Positions 35,216 to 44,811 are shown, counted from the stretch's first letter. The stretch is 64,000 nucleotides of DNA from Rickettsia helvetica (GCF_963970025.1 NZ_OZ018776.1:1302001-1366000); one strand, 5' to 3'. Numbers and translations: made by a program. Notes: generated from the sequence alone by a model not told the origin.

Positions 35216-37639
35216 CTACACATCCAAATTCACGACGTTTAAGGCATTCGCTTGGATAAATAATCTGCGAGGTTCAACAACGTCACCCATTAAAGTAGAG
35301 AAAATGCCCTCTGCTTCATCAATCTCTGCAACTCTTACCTGAAGCAAAGTTCTTTTTTCGGGGTCAAGAGTAGTTTCCCATAGCTGATCGGAATTCATCT
35401 CACCAAGACCTTTAAAACGCTGAATATTTATACCTTTTTTACCGCATTCTATAATAGTATTTAATAACTGACTCGGCGTTAAAATATCGAATTCTTGACT
35501 TTTCATTATAAGCTTTAATTTCTTATCAAATATATCAAAAATCGTTAAAGCAAGCTTTGATATTTGTACAAACTCAAATGATTCCAACTGCTCTTTCAAC
35601 AATATTTTACTTTCTTTTAAACCTCTGCTAAAACGGAAGAACTCTATTTTATTTTCATGTTTTAAAATTTCCCAATTAGTTTTATCAGGCGACTCTTCTA
35701 AGCTATTTAAAATATCTAAAGCTTTTTTAAGTCTTAAATCACTTGCGGACTCAAATATTTTATTATTAAGTAAATCATTAATCGCAAGAATTTCAGTAAT
35801 TGAGCGGTTAAATTTTTTGCTAGCACGATCAAGCAAGCCGTTAAACTTAACTACTTTATTAATTAGCTCTTCTAAATTATCACCCACTAACTGCTCTTTA
35901 CCTTCTAGAATTAAGGTTGTATCATTAATAGTTGATTTGATCAAATAATCTTGCAAAGCTTGCTCATTCTTTAAATAAAGCTCGGCTGCTCCTTTCTTTA
36001 CCTTATAAAGCGGTGGCTGAGCTATATATAGATAGCCTTTATTTATTAGCTCAGGCATATGACGATAGAAAAACGTGAGTAATAAAGTTCTAATGTGCGA
36101 GCCGTCAACATCAGCATCGGTCATAATAATAACTTTATGGTATCTAAGCTTTTCTAAAGAAAATTCTCGCTCAACACTAATTCCAAGAGCTGTAATTAAC
36201 GTACCGATTTGGTCCGAGCCAAGCATTTTGTCAAACCTTGCACGCTCAACATTTAAAATTTTACCACGCAGAGGCAGTATAGCCTGAATTTTGCTATCCC
36301 TACCCTGCTTTGCAGTACCGCCCGCAGAGTCTCCCTCAACAATAAACAATTCTGAAATTGCTGGATCTTTTGCATGACAATCGGCAAGCTTACCGGGTAA
36401 GTTCGAGACTTCTAATGCTGATTTTCTTCGAGTCAGCTCCCTTGCTTTTCTAGCAGCTTCACGAGCATTTGCCGCTTCCATAATCTTAGCTATAATTGCC
36501 TTAGCTCCCGCCGGATGCTCTTCAAACCACTCAAGAACTTTTGTATATATGGCATTTTCAACAACCGGTCGTACTTCGGAGCTTACTAGCTTATCTTTTG
36601 TCTGAGAAGAAAATTTAGGATCAGGAACTTTAACGGAAAGCACGCAACATAAGCCTTCCCTAGTATCTTCACCGCTAAAGTCATTTTTAGCTTTTTTATT
36701 AAGACCCGTAGTATCAAGATAAGAGGTAATAACACGTGTTATCGCTGATTTAAAAGCACTAAGGTGAGTTCCGCCGTCACGCTGCCTAATATTATTAGTA
36801 AAGCATAAAATATTTTCGTGATAAGAATCGTTCCAATGCATCGCAAGCTCAAGACTGATACCGGATTCGGTATTATCGGCGTTAACTACTATATATGGAT
36901 GGATAGCGTGCTTCGCTCTGTCTATATATTTTACATAAGCTTCTATACCGCCCGTATAATAAAACTCTGCTTCCTTAGCTTCTTCAAAGCGATTATCGAC
37001 GAGTAAAATCTTTACGCCTGAATTTAAAAAAGCAAGCTCACGAAGACGATGCTCTATAGTGCCGAAATCAAATTCTATATTAGTAAACGTTTCTACAGAC
37101 GGAAAAAAAGTAACTTCCGTACCTTTTTTGTCAATATTTTCTTTGACAACTGCAAGCGGAGCTTCCGTTGTACCGTTATTAAATCTAATCAAATATTCCT
37201 TATTATTACGCCAAATACGCAGCTCAAGCCATTCAGAAAGAGCATTTACAACCGATACACCGACACCGTGTAGACCGCCTGAAACCTTATAAGAGTTCTG
37301 ATCAAACTTACCGCCGGCGTGAAGTTGCGTCATAATAACTTCAGCTGCCGATATTCCTTCTTCTTCATGAATTTCAACGGGTATACCTCGCCCGTTATCA
37401 GATACGGTTACCGAACCGTTCTTATTTAATGTTACTCGTACTAGATCGCAATAACCGGCGAGCGACTCGTCAATAGCATTGTCGACTACTTCATAAATCA
37501 TATGATGTAGACCCGACCCGTCTCCAACGTCCCCGATATACATTCCCGGTCTTTTTCTTACGGCTTCAAGACCTTTTAAAACCTTTATAGAATCAGCACC
37601 GTATGATGATTCGTTAAATTTTTCTTCAATTTCCGACAT
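35216..37639 (-). CDS. gyrB: DNA gyrase subunit B
   Basis: ATPase subunit of gyrase, introducing negative supercoils. The GHKL ATPase domain has DNAIDESLAGYC and HGVGVSVVNALS. The Toprim domain has FIVEGDSAGGTAKQGRD and MTDADVDGSHIRTLLL. The C-terminal region binds GyrA (QRFKGLGEMNSDQLWETTLD). I take ATG at 37639 (MSEIEEKFNESS), because relatives start there. A start four codons upstream (37651) is possible. The length is about 807 aa. It is divergent from the HAD hydrolase gene. Confidence 0.97.
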   Translation of the reverse strand: MSEIEEKFNESSYGADSIKVLKGLEAVRKRPGMYIGDVGDGSGLHHMIYEVVDNAIDESLAGYCDLVRVTLNKNGSVTVSDNGRGIPVEIHEEEGISAAEVIMTQLHAGGKFDQNSYKVSGGLHGVGVSVVNALSEWLELRIWRNNKEYLIRFNNGTTEAPLAVVKENIDKKGTEVTFFPSVETFTNIEFDFGTIEHRLRELAFLNSGVKILLVDNRFEEAKEAEFYYTGGIEAYVKYIDRAKHAIHPYIVVNADNTESGISLELAMHWNDSYHENILCFTNNIRQRDGGTHLSAFKSAITRVITSYLDTTGLNKKAKNDFSGEDTREGLCCVLSVKVPDPKFSSQTKDKLVSSEVRPVVENAIYTKVLEWFEEHPAGAKAIIAKIMEAANAREAARKARELTRRKSALEVSNLPGKLADCHAKDPAISELFIVEGDSAGGTAKQGRDSKIQAILPLRGKILNVERARFDKMLGSDQIGTLITALGISVEREFSLEKLRYHKVIIMTDADVDGSHIRTLLLTFFYRHMPELINKGYLYIAQPPLYKVKKGAAELYLKNEQALQDYLIKSTINDTTLILEGKEQLVGDNLEELINKVVKFNGLLDRASKKFNRSITEILAINDLLNNKIFESASDLRLKKALDILNSLEESPDKTNWEILKHENKIEFFRFSRGLKESKILLKEQLESFEFVQISKLALTIFDIFDKKLKLIMKSQEFDILTPSQLLNTIIECGKKGINIQRFKGLGEMNSDQLWETTLDPEKRTLLQVRVAEIDEAEGIFSTLMGDVVEPRRLFIQANALNVVNLDV

Positions 37640-37744
37640 AATCCAACACAATATTTATTAATTGTTGCTAGAAACAATAAAAATCACTATAACGTAACTT
37701 ATTAAAATAGTAAAGTTTCTTGATTTAAAATTAGCGAGATAATA

Positions 37745-38605
37745 ATGGATATATTAAAGTTAAAAAATATTTTCGATGTAATGGATGATTATGACGTGTT
37801 TTTATTTGATCTTTGGGGTGTAATAATCAAGGGGGGGCATACCTACCCGAATGTTGCACAAAATATTAATAAAATTATTGCATGGAAAAAAGTATATTTT
37901 GTTACTAATGCCCCACGAAATATTTTTTCACTACATCAAACAATTAAATCTTGGGGAATAAACGTGTTACCTGAAATGATCATTAGCTCAGGTGAAATAG
38001 CAGTGCAAATGATCCTAGAAAGTAAAGAACGATTCGGTATTGAAAAGCCGATCATATATCACTTAGGACATTTAGAAAATGATATAATAAACGGAATTCA
38101 ATGTCCTATCACCGATGATATTAACAAAGCTAATATTTTCTTAATGACTATTTACAGAGACGAAAATGAAAATTTAGACTTAAACGAATTCGATGAATTA
38201 TTTAAAATTGTTGTACAACGTAAAATGGTCAATATTTGTGCCAATCCTGACCTTGGAATAAATCAGCACGGTGTTTATAGATATTGTAGCGGCTATTATG
38301 CCAAAAAAATAAAGCAGCTTGGCGGAAAAGTAATTTATAGCGGTAAGCCGCATGCAGAAATATATAGCAAGATTTTTAAAGAATGTCATAATACCCCTAA
38401 GAATCGTATGTTAATGATTGGGGACACTTTTTACACCGATATACTTGCAGCGAATCGCCTCGGTATAGACTCTGCTCTAGTGTTAACCGGAAATTCTAGA
38501 GAATATCATATTGATTTTGATAATATTGATGAAAAACTGAATAGTTTAACGAAAGCTGCTGTTAAGCAATCGATTATGCCTAGTTTTGTGGTAAGTTTAT
38601 CGTAA
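37745..38605 (+). CDS. HAD-superfamily class IIA hydrolase
   Basis: Phosphatase-like HAD protein of the subclass IIA group, related to NagD-type enzymes, with unknown substrate. Motif I is FLFDLWGVIIKGG (nucleophile Asp), motif II is FVTNAPRN, motif III lies in YSGKPHAEIYSKI, and motif IV is MIGDTFYTDILAANRLG. The cap insertion between motifs II and III is present. At 286 aa it matches the alphaproteobacterial IIA family. It is single, divergent from gyrB, and followed by repeats. Confidence 0.88.
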   Translation: MDILKLKNIFDVMDDYDVFLFDLWGVIIKGGHTYPNVAQNINKIIAWKKVYFVTNAPRNIFSLHQTIKSWGINVLPEMIISSGEIAVQMILESKERFGIEKPIIYHLGHLENDIINGIQCPITDDINKANIFLMTIYRDENENLDLNEFDELFKIVVQRKMVNICANPDLGINQHGVYRYCSGYYAKKIKQLGGKVIYSGKPHAEIYSKIFKECHNTPKNRMLMIGDTFYTDILAANRLGIDSALVLTGNSREYHIDFDNIDEKLNSLTKAAVKQSIMPSFVVSLS

Positions 38606-38610
38606 CTAAT

Positions 38611-38814
38611 TGTCATCCTGTGGTCAAACCAGCGTTGTTGCATGGATCAACTCCACCCTTATCATCCCGCGACTTGATCGCGGGATCCAGCTTAAAATAC
38701 TAATAATTTTAGTATTGTTGATTGTTTTTCTGGATGCCCGTGGTCAAGCCACGGCCATGACATCAGAAAGAACTAGATTCCTGCTTAATGACATAAGAAA
38801 GCGGGAATGACATC
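38611..38814. repeat. Composite palindromic element upstream of tRNA-Leu
   Basis: A broken left part (TGTCATCCTGTGGTCAAACC) precedes a full copy (ATCATCCCGCGACTTGATCG to GTCAAGCCACGGCCATGACA), and a tail with AGATTCCTGCTTAATGACAT and AAAGCGGGAATGACAT. Confidence 0.82.
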
Positions 38815-38826
38815 AAAAGAACTCTA

Positions 38827-38855
38827 TTGATATTATCCTCATAATCTGCTATAGA
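38827..38855 (+). promoter_or_regulatory. Predicted sigma-70 promoter of tRNA-Leu
   Basis: TTGATA (38827-38832), 17-bp spacer, TATAGA (38850-38855), ending 11 bp before the mature tRNA 5' end. Confidence 0.65.
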
Positions 38856-38866
38856 GTAAAACTTAA

Positions 38867-38953
38867 GCGGTCGTGGCGAAATTGGTAGACGCGCAGCATT
38901 GAGGGTGCTGTTCTGTAAAAAGATTGGAAGTTCAAGTCTTCTCGACCGCACCA
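38867..38953 (+). tRNA. tRNA-Leu (GAG anticodon)
   Basis: GCGGTCGTGGCGAAATTGGT begins the acceptor stem and D arm. The anticodon loop is ATTGAGGGT with GAG. A long variable arm (TGTTCTGTAAAAAGATTGG region) marks the class II tRNA. The T arm is AGTTCAAGTCT, and the encoded end is CGACCGCACCA. Confidence 0.96.
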
Positions 38954-39264
38954 TTCGCCGGTTTTTCACAAGGTCAAATTAGCGACCTCTTGCTGTAGGC
39001 TACTCTTTTCTTTGTTCTGAGATCATTGCTCTAAAATTTTTCTGTTTTAGCACTTCAGATTTTATATTTACTCCTAGCTTTTTTTTATTACCAAATGTCT
39101 GGGCTAATTGCATACTCCTGATAAATGAAAAAGAGTTGAAATAAAAACTATTGCTTATTTGGACTCTGTGATTTATATTGATTAGCAAATTGTACACCAC
39201 CTTGCGTCAAACCTAGCTAAATCAGTTTTAAATAATTAATAATAAACTATTAGGTAAATAGGTT
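38954..39264. other. Gap after tRNA-Leu with one doubtful short frame
   Basis: On the minus strand 39000-39200 stays open for 66 codons, ending SEVLKQKNFRAMISEQRKE, but starts at a GTG with no ribosome binding site and resembles nothing I know. It may be the tail of a lost gene. I see no tRNA, repeat or promoter that I can support here. Confidence 0.25.
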
Positions 39265-40635
39265 ATGCCTAATTTCAATATATTTAAAAGCATCTTACCT
39301 GATCATCACGATCAATTTGCTGAAATTTTTGATCAAATTAATGATCTGATTGAAGATCACAATTATGATGCTGCTGCAAACAGGCTGGCCAAGCTTCATT
39401 ATGCCGATTTAGCGGATTTCTTAGATAATCTTAACAATAAAACATATAAAATAATTATTCCTTTATTACAGGATGAAATTAAGCCTGAAACGTTAGTATC
39501 ATTAAATGCTTATAGTAAGCCTCTAATAATAGAAACTTTAGGTATAAAAAAATCTGCAGAATTAATCAATAAGCTAGTTATAGAAGATGCTATTGAAGTA
39601 GTAATTGATCTAGACGATGATATAAAAGACCTTATCCTAAGTAATCTCACTAAAGAAAAAAAACACCAAATTACCGTAGGTTGTACATATCCCGAAAATA
39701 CGGTAGGTAGAGTAATTGAGCGAGATTTTATTAATCTTCAAGAAGGATGGACGGTCGAGGAATCATTAAATTTTATCAAGAACGTAAAGAATGACTTTTA
39801 TGCTGCAATCGTCACTGATAATAAATTACGCCCTATTGGTATTATTTCTCTTAGCACACTAATTAAAGGCAAAAAAAATGAATTAATAAAAGATTTGATG
39901 AGCAAAGATTTTAAGCTTGCAGATGCTTTTACCGACTTAAATGAACTAAGCTTCATTTTTAGACAATATGCTTTAACTATTGTACCGGTAGTAAATAAAA
40001 GCGGTAAGTTAGTAGGTAGCGTATCAATCGATAATATAATTTATATTATCGAAGAACAAGCCGGAAAAGATATATTATCATTAAGCGGGGTACATACTCA
40101 AGATACTTTCTTCAATGTATTTTATACCGTTAAACATCGTTTTCCTTGGCTCTTTGTTAATCTAATCACTGCCTGCATGACCTCACTTATCATTAACCAT
40201 TTTAACGATACTATTGCAAAACTTGTAACGCTTGCAGCCACTATGCCTATTATAGCTTCAATGGGCGGAAATGCCGGAACACAAGCCATGACTGTTACGG
40301 TTAGAGCCCTTGCTAATAAAGATATTCATTATAATAATGTCAATAAAGTTATATTAAAAGAAATAGCCGTATCGGCTTTTAATGGTTTTGTACTCGCAAT
40401 TATCGGAGCAGGACTTAGCTTTGTGATGTTGCTTGACTTAAATCTTAGCGTTATTTTTGCTATTGCAGTTATTTTAAATTTTTTAGTAGCCGGATTATTC
40501 GGCTCTGCTATTCCTATAATACTGCATTATTTTGATATAGACCCTGCTGCAGGCTCCGGCGTATTTCTAACAACCATAACCGATGCTTTAGGTTTCCTAA
40601 CTTTCTTAAGCCTTGCTCATATTTTTTTAGTGTAA
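39265..40635 (+). CDS. mgtE: Magnesium transporter MgtE
   Basis: Mg2+-gated magnesium channel of the inner membrane. The cytosolic N domain (residues about 20-130) is a helical superhelix. It is followed by two CBS domains (VIERDFINLQEGWTVEESLN and LMSKDFKLADAFTDLNELSF) that sense Mg2+, then a connecting helix and five membrane helices. The pore signature GGNAGTQAMTVTVRALA lies near residue 333. The length of 456 aa is standard. It ends 10 bp from a convergent 98-aa gene. Confidence 0.95.
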   Translation: MPNFNIFKSILPDHHDQFAEIFDQINDLIEDHNYDAAANRLAKLHYADLADFLDNLNNKTYKIIIPLLQDEIKPETLVSLNAYSKPLIIETLGIKKSAELINKLVIEDAIEVVIDLDDDIKDLILSNLTKEKKHQITVGCTYPENTVGRVIERDFINLQEGWTVEESLNFIKNVKNDFYAAIVTDNKLRPIGIISLSTLIKGKKNELIKDLMSKDFKLADAFTDLNELSFIFRQYALTIVPVVNKSGKLVGSVSIDNIIYIIEEQAGKDILSLSGVHTQDTFFNVFYTVKHRFPWLFVNLITACMTSLIINHFNDTIAKLVTLAATMPIIASMGGNAGTQAMTVTVRALANKDIHYNNVNKVILKEIAVSAFNGFVLAIIGAGLSFVMLLDLNLSVIFAIAVILNFLVAGLFGSAIPIILHYFDIDPAAGSGVFLTTITDALGFLTFLSLAHIFLV

Positions 40636-40645
40636 AATTTGGTGT

Positions 40646-40942
40646 TTATTCAAATAAAAATACATACACATTGCAGCAAACAGTAGCTATAGCTCCAAGA
40701 CATTTACATATACCACAACTTGTATCCTGATTTTCAAAGTCAGTAATACTATTAATATTATTCTCATAAGATATATTATTATCTCTTTGCATATTCTGAT
40801 TATTATTATTAATATTCGACTCTTTGAACAATAAATTTGCAATAGTAAGTATTAACTCACCCTGTGATGCAGTGAGATTAGTATTATTTAAGGAGCTAGC
40901 TTGTGCATACTCTTGTACTTCTAAACTATTACGGTTTGACAT
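40646..40942 (-). CDS. Asn-rich small protein with Cys-rich hydrophobic tail
   Basis: Unrecognised 98-aa protein. Residues 1-70 are hydrophilic and rich in Asn and Gln (NINNNNQNMQRDNNISYENN). The C-terminal 25 residues switch to DTSCGICKCLGAIATVCCNV and end YVFLFE, a hydrophobic segment with five cysteines. It could be a tail anchor or a lipid-modified tail, but is not a standard signal. It converges on mgtE with a 10-bp gap. The start has no strong ribosome binding site. Treat it as a probable gene of unknown role. Confidence 0.5.
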   Translation of the reverse strand: MSNRNSLEVQEYAQASSLNNTNLTASQGELILTIANLLFKESNINNNNQNMQRDNNISYENNINSITDFENQDTSCGICKCLGAIATVCCNVYVFLFE

Positions 40943-41049
40943 AGTTACATTTTGACTTTAGGATTAATATTTAAAATTATATAACAATAATCTTTAATCT
41001 ACAGCTATTTATTACTGCAATTTTTGGCATTTCCTCGAAACGGTTGATA

Positions 41050-41175
41050 TCGTCATGAGCTAAGCGACTGCAAGGAGCGTGGCAATCCAGTAAAATAATA
41101 AAAAAATTCTGATTTACAGAATTTTTAACTGGATTGCTTCGTCAATTTACTATTGTAAATTTCCTCGCAATGACG
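41050..41175. repeat. Palindromic element upstream of the SpoT-like gene
   Basis: ATCGTCATGAGCTAAGCGAC at the left, AAAAAATTCTGATTTACAGA in the centre, and AATTTCCTCGCAATGACG at the right. The left arm carries a GAGCTAAGC variant shared with 44240-44365. It is the main content of the 40943-41266 gap. Confidence 0.87.
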
Positions 41176-41266
41176 TAAACTTTTCACATTATCAACTTTT
41201 TCTAGGCAATGCCCAATTTTTTAATTAATAGCCCACAAATTAATAATAAGATAAGAAATAACTTTT

Positions 41267-41941
41267 ATGGAAGATTTAAGCTCTTGGAAAGAAAAGTTTG
41301 AAATTTGTGTTTATAGTAAAAAACTACTTGATAAACTCGAATATTTAAATACTAAAGTAGAAAATCCTATAGATATACTCGAAATCAAAAAAGGTATCTA
41401 CTATGCCCGTAAATATCATGGTTCTCAAATGCGTCAATCCGGCGATCCTTATTATTCGCACCCGATTGAGGTAGCAATTATGCTTGCTGAATTTGTAGCT
41501 GAAGAAGCACCTAAGCTTCATAACGTTATTATGCTGCAAGCCGCTTTACTTCATGATACTATTGAAGACACTGAATTAACTGAAGAAGCAATTACCGAAA
41601 TTTTTGGACCGGAAGTAGCAAAGCACATAGAAGATCTAACTAGAATTAAATCTTACGGAAAGATAAGTAGTGGAGAAAGCCTAAACTTATTAATTAAAGA
41701 GAAAAGATACAATATGGCATTAATAAAATTATTTGACCGAATTCATAATGTGCAAACTTTGGGAGTTAAATCACCTGAGAAAGCTAGAAAAATTATTGAA
41801 GAGACTTTAATAAATTTTCTTTTAGTCGCTGCTAATATAAATTATAAACTAGAACAAGAATTTGCTGAGTTATGCCTAAAAGTTTTTAATATCGAACTTG
41901 AAAGACAAAAAGCTTTTTCTAATAATAACTCAAAATTTTGA
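41267..41941 (+). CDS. Hydrolase-only SpoT-like (p)ppGpp phosphohydrolase
   Basis: HD-domain protein of 224 aa corresponding to only the N-terminal hydrolase domain of RelA/SpoT. The motifs are YHGSQMRQSGDPYYSHPIEV, LLHDTIEDTELTEEAI (the HD pair) and LIKLFDRIHNVQTLG, all as in SpoT hydrolase sites. The synthetase, TGS and ACT domains are absent, so it should only degrade (p)ppGpp, as small alarmone hydrolases do. Rickettsia carry several short SpoT-like genes. Which are active is unknown. The gene ends next to the decayed proP 3' part. Confidence 0.87.
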   Translation: MEDLSSWKEKFEICVYSKKLLDKLEYLNTKVENPIDILEIKKGIYYARKYHGSQMRQSGDPYYSHPIEVAIMLAEFVAEEAPKLHNVIMLQAALLHDTIEDTELTEEAITEIFGPEVAKHIEDLTRIKSYGKISSGESLNLLIKEKRYNMALIKLFDRIHNVQTLGVKSPEKARKIIEETLINFLLVAANINYKLEQEFAELCLKVFNIELERQKAFSNNNSKF

Positions 41942-42603
41942 TGAATTACTTGAGCAGCACTGTAATCAAATGAGTTTTTTAGCATATTACCGCAATAAAT
42001 ATAAACAATATAAAACCATAACGGTGCTCCACAATGTATAAAAAAGAAAGCTATTGCTGTTGTTTTATTAATTTTTTCACTCCAAATAGGGCTTGATTTT
42101 AGCCGATTACTATCTATCCCCGCTTGTGCTACAGTTTTCTTTATTCATCTTTTTGCATCAATGAAATCCGGAGTCTCCCTAAGATTTGTCCTTGCAACAG
42201 CACCAACTATAGCAATAGCTGCTCCAAACCAAAATGCAATACGCCAATCAAATCCAAAAGAAGTAACAAGTGTTCCTACTGCCAATGCTACAGTTGCACC
42301 TAAAGTTATAAAAACAACAAGCGAAGCCACCACCCAATAACGTTGAGGAATTTTTATCATTTCGGTTAGATAAAGCTCGGCACCTACTACCTCTCCTATA
42401 GAGGACATCCCCTGAGCGATCCGACACGCAGTTACTACAAAAGTTGCCGTAATACCAATTTCGGCATAAGTTTTTAAATTAGCCATTATAAGACAACAAA
42501 GCGACATTAAAAAAGTTGTAATAATGACCGTTGCCTTATGACCTATAGTATCTCCTATCCAACCGAATATTAAAGCACCGATAGGTCTAAATACATAATG
42601 GGA
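41942..42603 (-). pseudogene. proP: ProP-like transporter remnant, 3' part
   Basis: Middle and C-terminal part of a major facilitator transporter of the proline/betaine (ProP) type. Reading upstream to downstream on the minus strand: HYVFRPIGALIFGWIGDTIG, then MSLCCLIMANLKTYAEIGIT, CRIAQGMSSIGEVVGAELYL and SFGFDWRIAFWFGAAIAIVG, and a stop at 42145. A shifted frame continues as IDSNRLKSSPIWSEKINKTT and AIAFFFIHCGAPLWFYIVYI to the edge of the SpoT-like gene. The 5' part lies on the other side of an inserted IS element (43937-44133). It is frameshifted and interrupted, so dead. Confidence 0.8.
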
Positions 42604-43936
42604 TGGACCTCCCGATATAAAGAATGAAGAGCGGGAGCTAAGAAAAGCAATTGCTAAACTTCTAGAGTTAATATTAAATAAAATATTAAAACAACAATCG
42701 AGAGGTTAAAATGGATATTAACACAATAGGTATAGATATAGCAAAAAGAACTTTTCAAATTCATGGAGTAGATAGGAATGGGAAAACAGTATTAAAGAAA
42801 AAAGTAAGTAGGGATCAAGTATTAAGTTTCATGGTAAAATTACCTAAATGTTTAATAGGGATAGAAGCATGTGGAGGAGCAAATTATTGGGCTAGGGAAT
42901 TAATAAAGTTAGGCCATGAGGTAAGACTGATTGCACCGCAATTTGTAAAACCATATGTTAAGACTAATAAGAATGATCAGGCAGATGCAGAAGCTATATG
43001 TGAAGCTGTTACAAGACCTAATATGAGGTTTGTACCTATTAAGAGTATAGAACAACAGGATATATTATCAATTCATCGAGTTAGAGAGAGGTTGGTAAGG
43101 AATCGTACAGCATTAGCCAATGAGATACGGGGATTGTTACTGGAATTTGGTTTTATTATACCGCAAGGTATTAATAAGGTAATAGTGAAATTAACAGAAA
43201 TTTTAGATGAAGGTAAGTTAAGTGAGTTAAGTTACCAAACATTTAACAAATTAAAGGAAGAATTTGTAGAGAATGATAAGAAAGTAAAAGAATTAGAGAA
43301 GCGATTAAAAGTAATAGCTATGGATTCAAGACAATGTCAACAATTAATTACAATACCTGGTATTGGATTAATTACGGCCACAGCTTTAGTAGCATCGATA
43401 GGTAATGCAGCAAATTTTGAGAATGGTAGACAATTATCGGCATGGTTAGGACTAGTGCCGAGGCAGCATTCTAGTGGAGGTAAAGAAAGGTTACTTGGGA
43501 TTAGTAAGCGAGGAGATATATATTTACGCACTCTATTAATCCAAGGAGGCAGAGCAGTACTTAATGCAAAGCTAAGATTTATATCTGAAGAACAAAAATC
43601 CAAGAAGGATTATAGTAAGTTTACAGGTTGGATATTTAATTTAATTGAACGAAGAGGACACAATAAAACGGTAGTTGCTGTAGCTAACAAGTTAGCTAGG
43701 GTAGTATTTGCTGTACTAAGCTCAAGCAATAATTATTTAGAAAGTAAAGTTTGTAGCTAAACAAAAACTTAATGAGCTAAATAAGATTATAGCAAAATAA
43801 AATATATTTAGATATTAACGAGATTCCAATCTGGAATATGCGAAAAAAAATGATAATGATGGTAAATAAGACAAACCTTAGCTTACAAAAAAACTGATGC
43901 TTTCAATGGCTCTATTGAAGTCGGAGGACTGATGGA
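42604..43936 (+). mobile_element. IS110-class insertion sequence inside proP
   Basis: About 1.33 kb inserted in the proP remnant. Subterminal imperfect inverted repeats are visible: ACCTCCCGA near 42608-42616 and TCGGAGGA near 43921-43928 (reverse complement TCCTCCGA). The motif GATGGA occurs at both junctions. Non-coding ends are about 107 bp (left) and 176 bp (right). Exact ends are uncertain by a few bases. Subterminal repeats and the longer 3' end suggest the IS1111 subgroup. Confidence 0.7.
42711..43760 (+). CDS. IS110-family transposase (DEDD and Ser recombinase)
   Basis: The 349-aa protein has the N-terminal RuvC-like DEDD domain: GIDIAKRTFQIHG (first Asp near residue 9), GIEACGGANYWAREL (Glu) and KTNKNDQADAEAI (Asp pair). 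A central helical region follows. The C-terminal domain has ITIPGIGLITATALVASIG and SAWLGLVPRQHSSGGKERLL, with the conserved serine of IS110/IS1111 proteins. The frame is intact, so the element may still be active. The start is preceded by GAGAGG close to the ATG, and by a short open frame (ERELRKAIAKLLELILNK) that ends right at the transposase start. Confidence 0.95.
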   Translation: MDINTIGIDIAKRTFQIHGVDRNGKTVLKKKVSRDQVLSFMVKLPKCLIGIEACGGANYWARELIKLGHEVRLIAPQFVKPYVKTNKNDQADAEAICEAVTRPNMRFVPIKSIEQQDILSIHRVRERLVRNRTALANEIRGLLLEFGFIIPQGINKVIVKLTEILDEGKLSELSYQTFNKLKEEFVENDKKVKELEKRLKVIAMDSRQCQQLITIPGIGLITATALVASIGNAANFENGRQLSAWLGLVPRQHSSGGKERLLGISKRGDIYLRTLLIQGGRAVLNAKLRFISEEQKSKKDYSKFTGWIFNLIERRGHNKTVVAVANKLARVVFAVLSSSNNYLESKVCS

Positions 43937-44133
43937 ATAATATGCAATGGCAGAATATAGAGAAGCAGCTCATGCATCAGCTTCAGGAAAAAGTAACTCA
44001 TTAAGAAGTACCGCCATGTGTACATAGAGCATGAGATCAAAATATTCAAGAAACGTACCTATCGATAGTAGCCCTATTGCTTCTTTTTGATTACGAGCTA
44101 AACTTTTTTGCTCTTTTGCGTAACTTAACACAC
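43937..44133 (-). pseudogene. proP: ProP-like transporter remnant, 5' part
   Basis: Minus strand from about 44133: YAKEQKSLARNQKEAIGLLS, then GTFLEYFDLMLYVHMAVLLN and ELLFPEADA followed by an in-frame TGA, then AASLYSAIAYYS up to the IS junction. GTFLEYFD is the first-helix signature of ProP-type transporters. With the 3' part (41942-42603) it forms one gene interrupted by the IS element. No complete start codon region is preserved. The sequence between here and 44240 holds nothing else. Confidence 0.75.
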
Positions 44134-44239
44134 TTTTTTACAGTTTAGTTAAAATTAATAAAAACTATACTGTTTTATATAAAAATAAAAGTCAATTTAA
44201 AAAAATTAGATTTTATAGCATTGCTAACTAAAGACAGAT

Positions 44240-44365
44240 GTCGTCATGAGCTAAGCGATTGAAAGGAGGGTGGCAATCCATAAAAATAATAAAAAAAATC
44301 CTAGTTTACAGAGTTTTTAACTAGATTGCTTAGTCAATTACTTTGTAATTTCCTTGCAATGACGT
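44240..44365. repeat. Diverged palindromic element
   Basis: GTCGTCATGAGCTAAGCGAT at the left and TTTCCTTGCAATGACG at the right. The left-arm variant is shared with 41050-41175, and the centre is AAAAATCCTAGTTTACAGAG. The remaining sequence up to tRNA-Gly (44366-44549) is AT-rich leader. Confidence 0.82.
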
Positions 44366-44549
44366 TAATTTATTAACCAATCTATCTTTATTTAGCAATG
44401 CCAATAAATTTCTAATTTAATACTTGCAATTTATCTTATAATTGCTTATATTCAGATTCGCTTAGATTAAAAAACACTAAGGCGTTTTATATGTAATGAA
44501 TTTTGATCCCCTTAAACTTTTTACATTAAAACGCCGTTATTTTATTTAA

Positions 44550-44624
44550 GCGGGTGTAGCTCAGGGGTAGAGTGCTACCTTGCCAAGGTCGAAGTCGAGG
44601 GTTCGAATCCCTTCACCCGCTCCA
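44550..44624 (+). tRNA. tRNA-Gly (GCC anticodon)
   Basis: GCGGGTGTAGCTCAGGGGTA begins the molecule, the anticodon loop is CTTGCCAAG with GCC, the T arm is GGGTTCGAATCCC, and the acceptor closes with CACCCGC followed by TCCA, so CCA is encoded. Confidence 0.97.
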
Positions 44625-44645
44625 GTTCCCTTTCATGCTAAAAAA

Positions 44646-44811
44646 TGTCATTCCCGCGGAAGCAGGACTTTGTTGTGTAGATCAGTTTTTTGTCATTGCG
44701 AGGAAATTACGAAGTAATTGACTAAGCAATCTAATTAAAAACTCTGTAAATCAGAATTTTTTTATTATTTTACTAGATTGCCATGCTCCTTTCAGTCGCT
44801 CGCAATGACGA
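44646..44811. repeat. Palindromic element with extra left fragment
   Basis: A fragment (TGTCATTCCCGCGGAAGCAG) precedes a complete copy running from TTGTCATTGCGAGGAAATTA to CAGTCGCTCGCAATGACG. Confidence 0.85.

Noticed and set aside
39000..39200. 66-codon minus-strand frame after tRNA-Leu
   Set aside because: GTG start without a ribosome binding site and no recognisable motif. Kept only as an uncertain remark in the gap entry.
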